This document shows, one piece after another, positions 24,796 to 34,084 of a stretch of DNA of 64,000 nucleotides. The stretch lies in assembly GCF_000819845.1 (NCBI RefSeq), contig NZ_CDCG01000044.1, positions 79,138 to 143,137 of the forward strand. Reading direction: 5' to 3'. The first letter of the stretch is position 1; each line of letters starts with the position of its first letter. The notes under the pieces are model-generated. The model was not told the origin of the DNA, ran no database searches, and saw nothing but the letters and a program-made list of their open reading frames with translations. Position numbers and translations under genes: made by a program. Origin of the DNA: Aeromonas enteropelogenes (GTDB lineage Bacteria > Pseudomonadota > Gammaproteobacteria > Enterobacterales > Aeromonadaceae).

Positions 24796-26598
24796 TCAGA
24801 TGAGGCTGGTTGCCTGCTCAAGCCAGGCGAGATCGTCCCCGTCGAGCAGCGGGCTCAGGCGGCGGAACACCTCGGCATGGTATTCGTTGATCCAGCGGAA
24901 CTCGTCCTGGCTCAGCAGGCTGCGATCGATGAGGCGGATATCGAACGGCACATAGGTCAGGCGCTCGAAGCCCAGCATCGGCAGCTCGCCGACCTGCTCC
25001 TGCTCGGTCACCACCACCAGATTCTCACAGCGGATGCCGAAGGCATCTTCCCGGTAGTAACCCGGTTCGTTGGAGAGCACCATGCCCGGTTGCAGGGGGA
25101 CCATGCTCCCTTTTGGAGAGATGCGCTGCGGACCTTCGTGCACGCTGAGGAAGTGGCCGACCCCGTGACCGGTACCATGGTCATAGTTGTAGCCGGCTTG
25201 CCACAGCGGCATGCGGGCCAGCACGTCGAGCTGGATACCGGCGGTGCCGCGCGGGAAGCGGGCCTGATCCAGGGCGATGTGGCCCTGCAGCACCCGGGTG
25301 AACATGGCCTTATGTTCGTCGGTCACCTCGCCCACCTTGATGGTGCGGGTGATATCGGTGGTGCCGTCCAGATACTGACCGCCGGAGTCCACCAGATAGA
25401 GGCTGTCCTGACCGAAGGGGCGCGGTGTGCCGTTGCCATGGTGGTAGTGGCACATGGCGGCGTTGGGGCCCAGCGCCGAGATGGTATCGAAGCTCGGCTC
25501 GATATAGTGTTCCTGCTCGCGGCGGAAGGCTTCCAGCTGGTCGGCCAGGGTGCCTTCGTCCATGCCCTCGAAGGAGCCTGCGGCGATCTGCCGATCCAGC
25601 CAGGCGAGGAAGCGGGTCACGGCCACGCCGTCGCGCAGGTGGGCGGCGCGCATGCCCGCCAGCTCCACCTCGTTCTTGCAGGCTTTCGGCAGCATGGTGG
25701 GGTCCTGGCCGGCCACCAGGATGGCGCCCGCCTCTTCCATCACCAGCTGGGTCCAGGCATTGGCGCTGTCCGGGTCGGCCAGCACCTTCTGCTGATCCTC
25801 ACCGATGCGTACCAGCACGTCACCCAGCTTGTCGATGGGGTAGACGGAGACGTCCTGACCCACGTGCTGGCTGAAGGCGAAGCAGTCGATCTTGTCGGTA
25901 TCGACGAAGAAATCCACAGTGGTGTTGGCGTACAGCACCGCAAAGCCCAGCACCACCGGCAAGCGCTCGATGTCGCGGCCACGCAGGTTGAGCAGCCAGT
26001 TGATGGGCTCGGCCTGGGTCAGCAGCACCGCATCCAGACCGCGCTTGCGCAGATCCGCCGCCAGCAGCTCACGCTTGGACTGGCTGGATTGGCCGGCCAG
26101 CTCCTCGCTGTAGAGAATGACCGGGCTCTTGGTCGGCGCGGGGCGATCGGTCCAGTGCAGGTCGATGGGGTTTTGCTCGACGCGCACCAGCTCGATGCCG
26201 CGCTCGGCCAGCAGCGCCTTGGCTTGCTTGTACCAGGTCAGGCTGTGCAGACGGGCGTCGAAACCGACCCGGGCGCCGGACGGCAGCTGTTCGGCCAGCC
26301 ACTGCACGTGGGGGTTGTCATTCAGGTGAAGAAACTCGAACAGCTCGGCAGGGGTCTGCATGCGGGCCTGCACCGTATAGCGGCCATCGACAAACAGGGC
26401 GGCGCGCTGGGCCATGATGATGGCGACGCCGGCGGAACCGTTGAAACCCGTGATCCAGTCCAGTCGCTCGGCGTAGGCGGGGATGTACTCACCCAGGTGC
26501 TCATCATCGTGGGGGATGATAAAGGCGTCCAGCTCCTGCATGGCCAGCTCGGCCCTGACCTGGGCGACGCGGGTTTCAATCAACTCGAAATTATTCAT
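24796..26598 (-). CDS. Aminopeptidase P family protein (M24B, long eukaryote-like form)
   Basis: 600-residue cytosolic Xaa-Pro aminopeptidase with three domains, like human XPNPEP1 rather than the 440-residue E. coli PepP. Two creatinase-type N-terminal domains (residues ~5-300; LDAFIIPHDDEHLGEYIP; GFDARLHSLTWY) precede the pita-bread M24 domain. The dinuclear Mn/Zn ligands are visible in YLVDSGGQYLDGTTDITRT (two Asp), GTGHGVGHFLSVHEGP (His), VLSNEPGYY (Glu) and GIRCENLVVV (Glu). It releases N-terminal residues preceding proline. A GntR regulator lies 32 bp upstream on the same strand and is probably cotranscribed. Confidence 0.93.
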   Translation of the reverse strand: MNNFELIETRVAQVRAELAMQELDAFIIPHDDEHLGEYIPAYAERLDWITGFNGSAGVAIIMAQRAALFVDGRYTVQARMQTPAELFEFLHLNDNPHVQWLAEQLPSGARVGFDARLHSLTWYKQAKALLAERGIELVRVEQNPIDLHWTDRPAPTKSPVILYSEELAGQSSQSKRELLAADLRKRGLDAVLLTQAEPINWLLNLRGRDIERLPVVLGFAVLYANTTVDFFVDTDKIDCFAFSQHVGQDVSVYPIDKLGDVLVRIGEDQQKVLADPDSANAWTQLVMEEAGAILVAGQDPTMLPKACKNEVELAGMRAAHLRDGVAVTRFLAWLDRQIAAGSFEGMDEGTLADQLEAFRREQEHYIEPSFDTISALGPNAAMCHYHHGNGTPRPFGQDSLYLVDSGGQYLDGTTDITRTIKVGEVTDEHKAMFTRVLQGHIALDQARFPRGTAGIQLDVLARMPLWQAGYNYDHGTGHGVGHFLSVHEGPQRISPKGSMVPLQPGMVLSNEPGYYREDAFGIRCENLVVVTEQEQVGELPMLGFERLTYVPFDIRLIDRSLLSQDEFRWINEYHAEVFRRLSPLLDGDDLAWLEQATSLI

Positions 26599-26630
26599 AT
26601 CGTTATGCCAGATGGTTGCTATATGAGTGT

Positions 26631-27296
26631 TCAGTTGTTGTGGCTGCTGTCCAGGATCCGCTTGATCGACTGGCCTGCGGCCTCGATATGCTGCTTGAGC
26701 AGCACCACCGCCTCGTGCTTGCGCCGGGCGCGGCACAGCTCCAGCAGCTGGGCGTGTTCACGCTCCGCCTTGTCCACGCCATCGCTGGCAAACAGCAGCT
26801 CGAAGCGGACATAACGGTCACAGCTCAGGTTGATCTGGGCGATGAGATCCAGTGCCTGGGGGCGGCCGGCAGCCTGATAGAGGGTGGCGTGAAAGCTGTG
26901 GTTCAACTCGGCCCAGTGTTCGATCTGGGTGCCTGACTCCAGGGCGTGATCGAACTGGGCTAGGATCGCCTCCGCTTGTGCGAAGGTGGCTTCGGTCATC
27001 TTGTCGACGGCATGAAACAGGGTATCGGCTTCCAGCAACGCTCGCAAATAAAACAGTTCCTCGATGGCCGAGGTGTCCAGCATGGTGACCACGGCACCGC
27101 GATGGGCTTCGAACTTCACCAGCCCCTGGGCCTCCAGCTGCATCAGGGCTTCCCGCACCGGGATGCGGCTCACCGCCAGCTCCTTGGCGATGGCATCCTG
27201 GCGCAAGGGGGCGCCGGCGGGAATTTCCCCACGGAGGATCCGGCCACGGAGGTTTTCCATCACCATCTGGGTTCGGGTCTTGTAGGGTGGGGTCAT
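26631..27296 (-). CDS. GntR-family regulator, FadR/FCD subfamily
   Basis: 221-residue repressor. An N-terminal winged helix (RILRGEIPAGAPLRQDAIAKELAVSRIPVREALMQLEAQGLV) is followed by an all-helical FCD ligand domain. Its metal ligands are visible in the pattern Asp (LLEADTLF), His (ELNHSFHATLY), and the later EREHAQLL His. FCD regulators usually bind a small carboxylate. It lies immediately upstream of aminopeptidase P. Tandem ATTGTAT words sit 28 bp before its start and may be an autoregulatory operator. Confidence 0.9.
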   Translation of the reverse strand: MTPPYKTRTQMVMENLRGRILRGEIPAGAPLRQDAIAKELAVSRIPVREALMQLEAQGLVKFEAHRGAVVTMLDTSAIEELFYLRALLEADTLFHAVDKMTEATFAQAEAILAQFDHALESGTQIEHWAELNHSFHATLYQAAGRPQALDLIAQINLSCDRYVRFELLFASDGVDKAEREHAQLLELCRARRKHEAVVLLKQHIEAAGQSIKRILDSSHNN

Positions 27297-27323
27297 GGCA
27301 GGGTCACGATAGCGCGTTACGAA

Positions 27324-27337
27324 ATTGTATATTGTAT
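27324..27337 (-). promoter_or_regulatory. Candidate GntR operator/promoter (tandem ATTGTAT)
   Basis: Two adjacent ATTGTAT copies (27324-27330, 27331-27337). Read on the minus strand they form TATACAAT, a good -10. They lie 28 bp upstream of the GntR gene. Regulator identity is inferred from position only. Confidence 0.4.
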
Positions 27338-27424
27338 AAAGTTTGGCTGAATCTACCCCGTTGGGGCGAGCAAGGCAAGGTTTACGGGCGTCCAGCCCAA
27401 TGCCAGCAGCGTTCGGAGCTTGTG

Positions 27425-27463
27425 TAAAAAACAAAAATGCCGGTCAGCAAGGCTGACCGGCAT
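27425..27463 (-). terminator. Terminator after pckA
   Basis: ATGCCGGTCAGC/GCTGACCGGCAT (27452-27463 and 27437-27448, minus-strand reading) around a 3-nt loop, then TTTTTGTTTTTT. Very strong. Confidence 0.93.
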
Positions 27464-27486
27464 GATTCACTCGTCGCGAGGAGTTA

Positions 27487-29111
27487 TTACAGCTGCGGAC
27501 CTGCCGCCACCAGGCGCTTGCCCTCGTCGTTGTCAGTGAAGCGCTCGAAGTTCTTGATAAAGCGCTGGGCCAGATCCTGAGCCTTGGCATCCCACTCGGC
27601 CTTGTCGGCGTAAGTGTCGCGCGGGTCGAGGATCGCCGGGTTCACGTCGTGCAGCTCGGTCGGCACTTCCAGGTTGAAGATCGGCAGCACCTTGGTCGGC
27701 GCCTTCTCGATGGAGCCATCCAGGATGGCGTCGATGATGGCGCGGGTGTCCTTGATGGAGATGCGCTTGCCGGTACCGTTCCAGCCGGTGTTGACCAGGT
27801 AGGCCTCGGCGCCCGCCGCTTCCATCCGCTTCACCAGCTCCTGGCCGTACTTGGTCGGGTGCAGGGAGAGGAAGGCCGCGCCAAAGCAGGAGGAGAAGGT
27901 CGGAGTCGGCTCTGTGATGCCGCGCTCGGTACCGCCAGCTTGGCGGTGAAGCCTGACAGGAAGTGGTACTTGGTCTGCTCCTTGGTCAGCTTGGCGACCG
28001 GCGGCAGCACACCGAAAGCATCGGCGGTCAGGAAGATCACCTTGGTGGCATGACCCGCCTTGGAGACCGGCTTGACGATGTTTTCGATGTGGTAGATGGG
28101 GTAGGAGACGCGGGTGTTCTCGGTACGGGAGCCATCGTCGAAGTCGATGGTGCCGTCGGCGGCCACGGTCACGTTCTCCAGCAGCGCATCGCGGCGGATG
28201 GCGTGGTAGATGTCCGGCTCGGCCTCTTCGGAGAGCTTGATGGTCTTGGCGTAGCAGCCCCCTTCGAAGTTGAACACGCCGTGGTCGTCCCAGCCGTGCT
28301 CGTCGTCACCGATCAGCTGGCGCTTGGGATCGGTGGAGAGGGTGGTTTTGCCGGTGCCGGAGAGGCCGAAGAAGATGGCCACGTCGCCGTCCTGACCCAC
28401 GTTGGCGGAGCAGTGCATGGAGGCGATGCCGCGTAGGGGCAGGAAGTAGTTCATCATGGAGAACATGCCCTTCTTCATCTCGCCACCGTACCAGGTGCCG
28501 CCGATGAGTTGCATCTTCTCGGTCATGTTGAAGGCGACGAAGTTCTCGGAGTTGAGGCCCTGCTCCTTCCAGTTCGGGTTGGTGCACTTGGCACCGTTCA
28601 TCACCACGAAGTCCGGCTTGAAGGTCTTGAGCTCTTCTTCGCTCGGGCGGATGAACATGTTCTTCACGAAGTGTGCCTGCCAGGCCACCTCGGTGATGAT
28701 GCGCACGGCCAGGCGGGTGTCCGGGTTGGCGCCGCAGAAGCCGTCGACCACGAACAGGCGCTTGCCGGAGAGCTGTTTGGTTACCAGGGATTTCAGATGT
28801 GACCACACTTCCGGGGTGATGGCCTTGTTATCGTTCTTGCCTTGGTCAGACCACCACACAGTATCCTGGGTAGTTGCGTCTTTGACGATATATTTATCTT
28901 TCGGGGAGCGGCCGGTGAAGATACCGGTGTTGACGTTGACGGCGCCCAGCTCGGTCACTACGCCGCGCTCGAATCCTTCCAGGTCGGGGCGAGTCTCTTC
29001 TTCGAACAGCTGCTCGTAAGAGGGGTTGCGTACAATTTCCTGGCTGTTTTTGATGCCGTACTGGTCCAGACCTAATTGTTGGGCCAGGGTGGGTTCTGCC
29101 ACGATTGTCAT
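27487..29111 (-). pseudogene. pckA: Phosphoenolpyruvate carboxykinase (ATP), interrupted by a single-base frameshift
   Basis: Gluconeogenic enzyme converting oxaloacetate and ATP to PEP, CO2 and ADP. Residues 1-~393 read normally from ATG 29111. Visible parts are [29 protein letters not shown] (kinase-1a loop), [10 protein letters not shown] and the C-terminal run up to SGFTAKLA. After that the frame fails and runs on into non-family sequence. The rest of the protein ([20 protein letters not shown] to the tandem TAA TAA) continues in the next frame. Around 27930-27936 the minus strand reads GCGGTACC where GCGG(G)TACC would restore the conserved AGTERG; one G is missing. Repaired, the protein is 541 aa, as in E. 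coli. A G-run sequencing error is the main alternative to a real mutation. CAGGAGA ribosome site intact. Confidence 0.88.
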
Positions 29112-29232
29112 TGTATTCTCCTGGGGTCAGAGGTTGTAGGGTTCTATCTGGCGTCCATCCTATCACTTAGGTGGTAGAGTTTAGCGATCGCCATCAAACT
29201 TTATAAAATAGGGTATTTTTTTGTTATTAAAG

Positions 29233-29259
29233 TTAAAGGCGGGTTTTGCCCGCCTTTAA
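29233..29259 (-). terminator. Terminator after hslO
   Basis: TTAAAGGCGGG (29233-29243), loop TTTTG, CCCGCCTTTAA (29249-29259), immediately after the hslO stop. On the minus strand CTTTAATAAC follows. Confidence 0.8.
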
Positions 29260-30144
29260 TTAGTGTAACTTGTTTGCATCATTGCCGGGAGCCCTGCTGA
29301 ACAGGGTTTCGACGTCGATCCCATTAAATTGGTACTGGGCGCCGCAGTAATCACAGTGCATGTCGATCTTGCCGAGCTCCTGCACCATATCCATCACCTC
29401 TTCCTTCTCGATCTGCAGCAGAGCCCCTTCGCAACGCTCGCGGGAGCAGGTGCAGCGGAACTCGACCGCCTGCGGATCGAATACCCGCACCTTGTCCTGG
29501 TGGTAGAGGCGGTAGAGGATCTCTTCTGCTTCCAGACCGAACAGCTCTTCATCCTTGATGGTGCTGGTGAGCTGGGTCAGGTGGTCAAAGTCATTGCTGT
29601 GATCCTCGCTCTGGGCGGGCAGCTCCTGCAGCATGATGCCGGCCGCGCGCGGGGCACCTTCATGGTAACCGGTGCGGATCCACAGCTTGGTCGCCAGCTG
29701 TTCGGATTGGGCGAAGTAGTGCTCCAGGCAACCGGCCAGGGTGTCGGCGTCCAGCGCAATGATGCCCTGATAGCGCTCGCCCTGCTCCGGGGTGATGGTG
29801 ATCACCAGCTGGCCGTTGCCGATCAGGCTCTGCAGCTTGTCGTCGTTTGGCAGCTCGCCCTCGTAGCGGGCCACGCCACGCAACTGCTGATTGTTGTCGC
29901 CGTTGATGACGGCCAGACGGACCGGGCCGTCCCCCTGCAGTTGCACCGTGATGGAGCCTTCGAACTTGAGGGTGGCGGTCAGCAGGCTGGTGGCCACCAG
30001 CAGCTCACCCAGCAGCTTTTGTACCTGCACCGGGTAGTTCTGGGCTTCCACCACATGGCGATAGGTGTGATCCAGCTGGACCAGCTCGCCACGTACTTCG
30101 TACTCTTCAAACAGATAGCGATACAGCAGATCTTGGTTGCTCAT
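29260..30144 (-). CDS. hslO: Redox-regulated chaperone Hsp33
   Basis: 294-residue cytosolic holdase activated by oxidative unfolding. The N-terminal domain shows YLFEEYEVRGELVQLD, LLGELLVATSLLTATLKFEGSITVQLQGDGP and ITITPEQGERYQGI as in E. coli Hsp33. The zinc switch is intact: CTCSRERC with the distal HCDYC, i.e. the CxC and CxxC pair. I use the second ATG (30144), which is 7 nt from AGGA; 30147 is the alternative. It follows hslR by 86 bp, the usual hslR-hslO pairing. Confidence 0.96.
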   Translation of the reverse strand: MSNQDLLYRYLFEEYEVRGELVQLDHTYRHVVEAQNYPVQVQKLLGELLVATSLLTATLKFEGSITVQLQGDGPVRLAVINGDNNQQLRGVARYEGELPNDDKLQSLIGNGQLVITITPEQGERYQGIIALDADTLAGCLEHYFAQSEQLATKLWIRTGYHEGAPRAAGIMLQELPAQSEDHSNDFDHLTQLTSTIKDEELFGLEAEEILYRLYHQDKVRVFDPQAVEFRCTCSRERCEGALLQIEKEEVMDMVQELGKIDMHCDYCGAQYQFNGIDVETLFSRAPGNDANKLH

Positions 30145-30230
30145 CATGTATTCCTGGGTTGTTCGGTGAGGTAAATCGGTCGGGTTGGCTCCTGCCTCGC
30201 GGTGGCCAGCCCGTCGTTAAATGGGTCGGG

Positions 30231-30629
30231 TCAGTATTGCTTGACCTTGAGCAACTGGCGCCGCTCCTGTTTGTCGGGGCGACGCTCCGGGCTCGGGGCA
30301 AACTGGCTGTTGAAACGGCGGGCTTCGCTGTTCTCGGCCCGTTTCTTCAGGCTGTCAGCCGTCTCTTCATAGAGTTGCTGGGCCAGCGGTGCCGACTTGC
30401 GCTGCTCGCTGAGGGCCAGCACTCGCACTTCCCGTTCATCCTGGCCCTGCCAGAAGCGGATTAGTGCCCCTACTTCCACATGTTTGCCCGGTTTGCTGCG
30501 CTGACCATTGTAGTGCACCTTGCCCCCGTCAATCTGATCCCGCGCCAGCGAGCGGGTCTTGTAGAAGCGTGCCGCCCACAACCACTTGTCGAGACGAACC
30601 TCGAGGGTGCTTTCTGCATGTTTGGACAT
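30231..30629 (-). CDS. hslR: Heat shock protein 15, ribosome-associated S4-domain protein
   Basis: 132-residue RNA-binding protein that recycles free 50S subunits carrying nascent chains. The S4 domain occupies residues ~9-70 (VRLDKWLWAARFYKTRSLARDQIDGGKVHYNGQR), and a basic C-terminal tail (RPDKQERRQLLKVKQY) follows, as in E. coli Hsp15. ATG 30629 begins MSKHAESTLEVRLDKW; the region further upstream is open but not protein-like. It leads into hslO. Confidence 0.94.
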   Translation of the reverse strand: MSKHAESTLEVRLDKWLWAARFYKTRSLARDQIDGGKVHYNGQRSKPGKHVEVGALIRFWQGQDEREVRVLALSEQRKSAPLAQQLYEETADSLKKRAENSEARRFNSQFAPSPERRPDKQERRQLLKVKQY

Positions 30630-30826
30630 GAACGGGCTCCATAACGGGGAAAAGAGGCGGTCGATTATACCAGAGGCGATGGCCGGGATAGAAACCGGGC
30701 GACAGGGGAGCCGGCATTGGCGGGCATCCGTGTCACCATCATGTTGGCAGCCTGCTGATTGGAAAGGAGAAATATTGCCGGGCTGGATAAACGTCAGGGC
30801 TTGGCGCAACACGGTGTCGAAGGCAT

Positions 30827-30852
30827 AAAAATGCCGCCTGGTGGGGCGGCAT
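30827..30852 (-). terminator. Terminator after the small membrane protein gene
   Basis: ATGCCGCC (30831-30838) and GGCGGCAT (30845-30852) with a 6-nt loop; on the minus strand TTTT follows. Confidence 0.8.
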
Positions 30853-30873
30853 CGAGGGGCGGCGGGGCCGGGA

Positions 30874-31251
30874 TCAGAAACGATCCTGTTGTTCCGGCTT
30901 GTTGCCCTGCTCTTTTTCGCTGTGTTCGATGGCGGTACGGATGAGATCCACCCCGGCGCGGATGATCAGCACCCCCATGTTGACCAGCTTGACGCAGACC
31001 CACATGAAGGCGATCAGCAGGATCAGCTTGAGCACTGTCTGGAACGCCTCCAGGAAGTTCTGCTCCAGATTGGCGGTCAGGCCGCTGGCGCTGCTCATCA
31101 GCCAGGTGTAGACCTCGCGCACGAAGGGGATGCGGCTCGGCATCTCCAGCACGTCGAGGGCGGCGGGCAGGGCCTGGAAGATGACGATGCTGCCAAACAG
31201 GATCAGGATGACACCGAGGGAGATGCCAAGGAAAAAGCCGAACTGTCTCAT
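30874..31251 (-). CDS. Two-helix inner-membrane protein of unknown function, 125 aa
   Basis: Starts MRQFGFFLGISLGVILILFGSIVIF, a membrane helix, and has a second one at residues ~72-100 (VLKLILLIAFMWVCVKLVNMGVLII). The amphipathic stretch between them includes VREVYTWLMSSASGLTANLEQNF, and the tail is polar (EHSEKEQGNKPEQQDRF). ATG 31251 is favoured because GGAG lies 6 nt upstream; 31266 is in frame. I do not recognise the family. It is divergent from the Nudix-PAP2 gene. Confidence 0.72.
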   Translation of the reverse strand: MRQFGFFLGISLGVILILFGSIVIFQALPAALDVLEMPSRIPFVREVYTWLMSSASGLTANLEQNFLEAFQTVLKLILLIAFMWVCVKLVNMGVLIIRAGVDLIRTAIEHSEKEQGNKPEQQDRF

Positions 31252-31444
31252 TAAGGGCTCCAGCATTTGCTGTGTGACATTGAGGTTAGCCCTCAATAGT
31301 AGGGAGTCACTCCTCTGACCGCAATCGTGGCGGCGCAGGAGTGAGGGGCAAGCCCGGGCTGGCAAGGGGCGACCGGTGCGATGGCATTGCCCGTTTGACG
31401 GATTTCTGGGAGGCTTGTCACCCAGCTTGTCTGAGTGACGGATC

Positions 31445-32842
31445 ATGTTGAAAATCCTGTTGTTACTGTTGATTGCCCTGGGGGCCGGCCTGTCGGTTCA
31501 GGGGGCCGAATTGCCGCCGCAAACGGCGCCAAGTGCTGCCGTTTGCGCGATTCGGCACCAGGGCGATGTCTTGCTGGTGCAGGATCGCATCTCTTCCCGC
31601 TATAGCCTCAGTGGCGGCTATATCGACGAAGGGGAAACGCTGGTCCAGGCGGCGCTGCGAGAGCTTTATGAAGAGACCGGACTCTCGGGCGAGGTGATTA
31701 AACCACTGGGGCGCTGGCAGCGGGCGGAGATCTTCGCCTGCCGCACCCAGGAGCCGATAGTGGCGCAGCAAGGCTCGGGATTTGTCTCCCTCCTGCAGGC
31801 CCCTAATCTGGGTGGAGAGATCCTCAACGCCCGTCTGATTGCCATCGATAAGCTGCCCGCAGCAGAGCGCCGCTTTCCGGATCAGCTCGACTGGTTGCAG
31901 GGGCGGCTGGACGAGGTGCCCGAGAGCGAGGTGAGCTGGCAAGCGGACTTCGTGGCGCAGGGCAGTGCCCTGCACCGGGCCGAAATCCCTCTGATGGTGC
32001 GGTTGCAGCAGTGGCTGGGGCCTGATGTATGGTGGCTCTCGGTCAGCAACCTGTTTGGTTCAGGAGGCTTTCAGCTGGCCCTGATACCTTTGCTGCTGCC
32101 TCTGCTGGGCTGGCCACGGTTGCGCCAACTGCTGTTTGCCATGCTCTGGCTCGGTCTGCTGGTGCAGGTGGGCAAGGAGAGTATCGGCTGGCCACGTCCC
32201 TTCCATTTGTTGCCGGAGCTTGCGGCCAGCAGTGCTCAGGGATTCGGCATGCCGAGCGGCCACACCGCCTCGGTCATGGTGTTCTGGGGGGCGCTGCTCG
32301 GCTGCTTGTGGCCGGCACACCGCTGGCGTGCCACCCTGCTGGCGCTGGTGCTGGCTCTCACCACAGGGTTGGCGCGAGTCTGGCTCGGTGTGCACTTTAT
32401 TTCGGACGTGGTCGTCGGGCTGCTGCTTGGCGCCCTGGTGCTGGCGATGCGAAGCGCCTGGCGCCATGACGCCCGAACCGCTGGCTGGCTGGTGCTGACC
32501 ACGTTTGCCTTGATTGGTGCTGGTTGGGCCCAGTCGACTCATTTGGCTGGGATTGGCGTGGTTGCCCTCGGGCTTTGGCTGGGGGGAACCGCTTCGCTGG
32601 CACGAGATGGCCACCCTCCCGTGCTGACCGGTGTCGTCACGCTGGCAGGTGGAGCACTTTTGGGAACCGGCCTGTGGGCCCTGCCGCTGCTTACCAGCAG
32701 TTCGCTGGGGATCCTGCTCGGCCAGCTGTCGCTCTTTTTCGGACTGGGGCTCTGGTTGAGCGCCGGTCTCTGGTGGATACTGTCTCTCCTGAATACTGAC
32801 TCTCTACCCCGGGGAATGGGCCCCGATAAGGGAACGCTATGA
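31445..32842 (+). CDS. Bifunctional Nudix hydrolase / PAP2 phosphatase membrane protein
   Basis: 465-residue fusion. An N-terminal hydrophobic segment is followed by a Nudix domain (residues ~28-150) with the complete box GGYIDEGETLVQAALRELYE-ETGL (G-x5-E-x7-R-E-x2-E-E-x-G). The C-terminal ~280 residues form a multi-helix PAP2 lipid/pyrophosphate phosphatase: KESIGWPRP (motif 1), MPSGHTAS (motif 2) and ARVWLGVHFISD (motif 3, with Ala in place of the usual Ser). A periplasmic Nudix domain joined to PAP2 suggests stepwise removal of phosphates from a diphosphate lipid or nucleotide-type substrate; the substrate is unknown. Its stop overlaps the next start (ATGA), so it is translationally coupled to the YdiK-like gene. 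Confidence 0.88.
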   Translation: MLKILLLLLIALGAGLSVQGAELPPQTAPSAAVCAIRHQGDVLLVQDRISSRYSLSGGYIDEGETLVQAALRELYEETGLSGEVIKPLGRWQRAEIFACRTQEPIVAQQGSGFVSLLQAPNLGGEILNARLIAIDKLPAAERRFPDQLDWLQGRLDEVPESEVSWQADFVAQGSALHRAEIPLMVRLQQWLGPDVWWLSVSNLFGSGGFQLALIPLLLPLLGWPRLRQLLFAMLWLGLLVQVGKESIGWPRPFHLLPELAASSAQGFGMPSGHTASVMVFWGALLGCLWPAHRWRATLLALVLALTTGLARVWLGVHFISDVVVGLLLGALVLAMRSAWRHDARTAGWLVLTTFALIGAGWAQSTHLAGIGVVALGLWLGGTASLARDGHPPVLTGVVTLAGGALLGTGLWALPLLTSSSLGILLGQLSLFFGLGLWLSAGLWWILSLLNTDSLPRGMGPDKGTL

Positions 32843-33930
32843 ATATGAAAAAAGTGGATCTGGCCAAGATAACCCTGGGGGTGCTGTTTATCAGCATCCT
32901 CATCATCTCCTGTTTCATGGTGCTGCGCCCCTTTCTGCCCGCGCTGGTGTGGGCCACCATGATCACCATCGCGACCTGGCCGCTGATGCTGATGGTGCAG
33001 CGCCTGCTGTGGGGCAAGCGCACGCTGGCGGCGCTGACCATGACGCTGGGATTGTTGCTGATGTTCGTCATTCCGTTGTTCATGACTCTGGCGAACGTGG
33101 CGGAGAAGGCGCCCATGCTGATCGAGCTGGGCACCAGTATCAGCCACTCGCCGCCGCCCGAGTTGCTCTGGCTGCAACAGATCCCGCTGGTGGGCGCCAA
33201 ACTCTATGACTTCTGGCAGCAGATCCTGGCCAGCGGTGGTCAGGTGCTGTTTGCCAAGCTGGCCCCCTATTTTGGCCAGACCGCCCGTTGGCTCGCCTCC
33301 CAGGCCGGCAATCTGGGCCTGTTGTTTGTCCACTTCCTGTTGACCGTGGGGATCTGCGGTGTGCTCTATCACTCGGGGGAAATGGTCGCGACCGGCATCC
33401 GCCGCTTTGCCCATCGTCTGGCGGGGGAGCGCGGCGACAATGCCACCGTGCTGGCCTCCCAGGCGATCCGCGCCGTGGCCATGGGGGTGGTGGTGACCGC
33501 CATCGTACAATCCTCGGTGGCAGGTCTGGGTCTGTGGATCGCCGGCATTCCCTACACCATGGTGCTGGTGGTGGTGATGTTCATCCTGATCGTTGCCCAG
33601 ATCGGCCCCTTCCCGGTGCTGTTGGCCTGTATCGGCTATCTCTACTGGAGTGGTGATACCACCTGGGGCACCTTCCTGCTGGTGTGGTCGCTGATCGCGG
33701 GCACCATGGACAACTTCCTGCGCCCCTTCCTTATCAAGCGCGGTGCCGACCTGCCCCTTATCCTCATTCTGGTGGGGGTTATCGGCGGCCTGCTGACCAT
33801 GGGGATCATCGGTCTCTTTATCGGCCCCGTGGTGTTGGCGGTGGGTTACACCTTGCTGGATGCCTGGATAAAGGAAGGAGATCACCTGCCAGAGGCGACC
33901 GCTGTGGTTGAACCGCCCAAGGCTGAGTGA
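32839..33930 (+). CDS. ydiK: AI-2E (UPF0118) family transporter, YdiK-like
   Basis: 363-residue inner-membrane protein of the TqsA/PerM family with about eight helices. VLRPFLPALVWATMITIATWPL at the N-terminus and VAQIGPFPVLLACIGYLYWSGD, DNFLRPFLIKRGADLPLILILVGVIGGL and GLFIGPVVLAVGYTL near the end are close to E. coli YdiK. Family members have been linked to AI-2 export, but YdiK itself has no proven substrate. ATG 32839 overlaps the Nudix-PAP2 stop and has AAGGG 7 nt upstream. Confidence 0.9.
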   Translation: MNMKKVDLAKITLGVLFISILIISCFMVLRPFLPALVWATMITIATWPLMLMVQRLLWGKRTLAALTMTLGLLLMFVIPLFMTLANVAEKAPMLIELGTSISHSPPPELLWLQQIPLVGAKLYDFWQQILASGGQVLFAKLAPYFGQTARWLASQAGNLGLLFVHFLLTVGICGVLYHSGEMVATGIRRFAHRLAGERGDNATVLASQAIRAVAMGVVVTAIVQSSVAGLGLWIAGIPYTMVLVVVMFILIVAQIGPFPVLLACIGYLYWSGDTTWGTFLLVWSLIAGTMDNFLRPFLIKRGADLPLILILVGVIGGLLTMGIIGLFIGPVVLAVGYTLLDAWIKEGDHLPEATAVVEPPKAE

Positions 33931-33957
33931 AAGTTCAACAATAAATAGCTGATGCAA

Positions 33958-33987
33958 AGAGCCGCTCATTGGGCGGCTCTTCTGTTT
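33958..33987 (+). terminator. Terminator after ydiK
   Basis: AGAGCCGC (33958-33965), 7-nt loop, GCGGCTCT (33973-33980), then TCTGTTT. It marks the left edge of core sequence before the cassette block. Confidence 0.85.
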
Positions 33988-34084
33988 ATGGCGATAGCGT
34001 CAGGCCGGTTGGTACAGGGTGATGCCGCGGCAAAGAAGCATCCATCTTGGCTGTGCTGGCTACGCGGCGTTTTGCTCAGAACGA

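Noticed and set aside
24706..26814. A 702-codon plus-strand frame opposite aminopeptidase P
   Set aside because: Entirely covers a well-supported M24 gene on the other strand and shows no domain of its own.
32539..33969. A 476-codon frame antisense to the Nudix-PAP2/ydiK pair
   Set aside because: Low-complexity His/Gln-rich product spanning two real genes; shadow.
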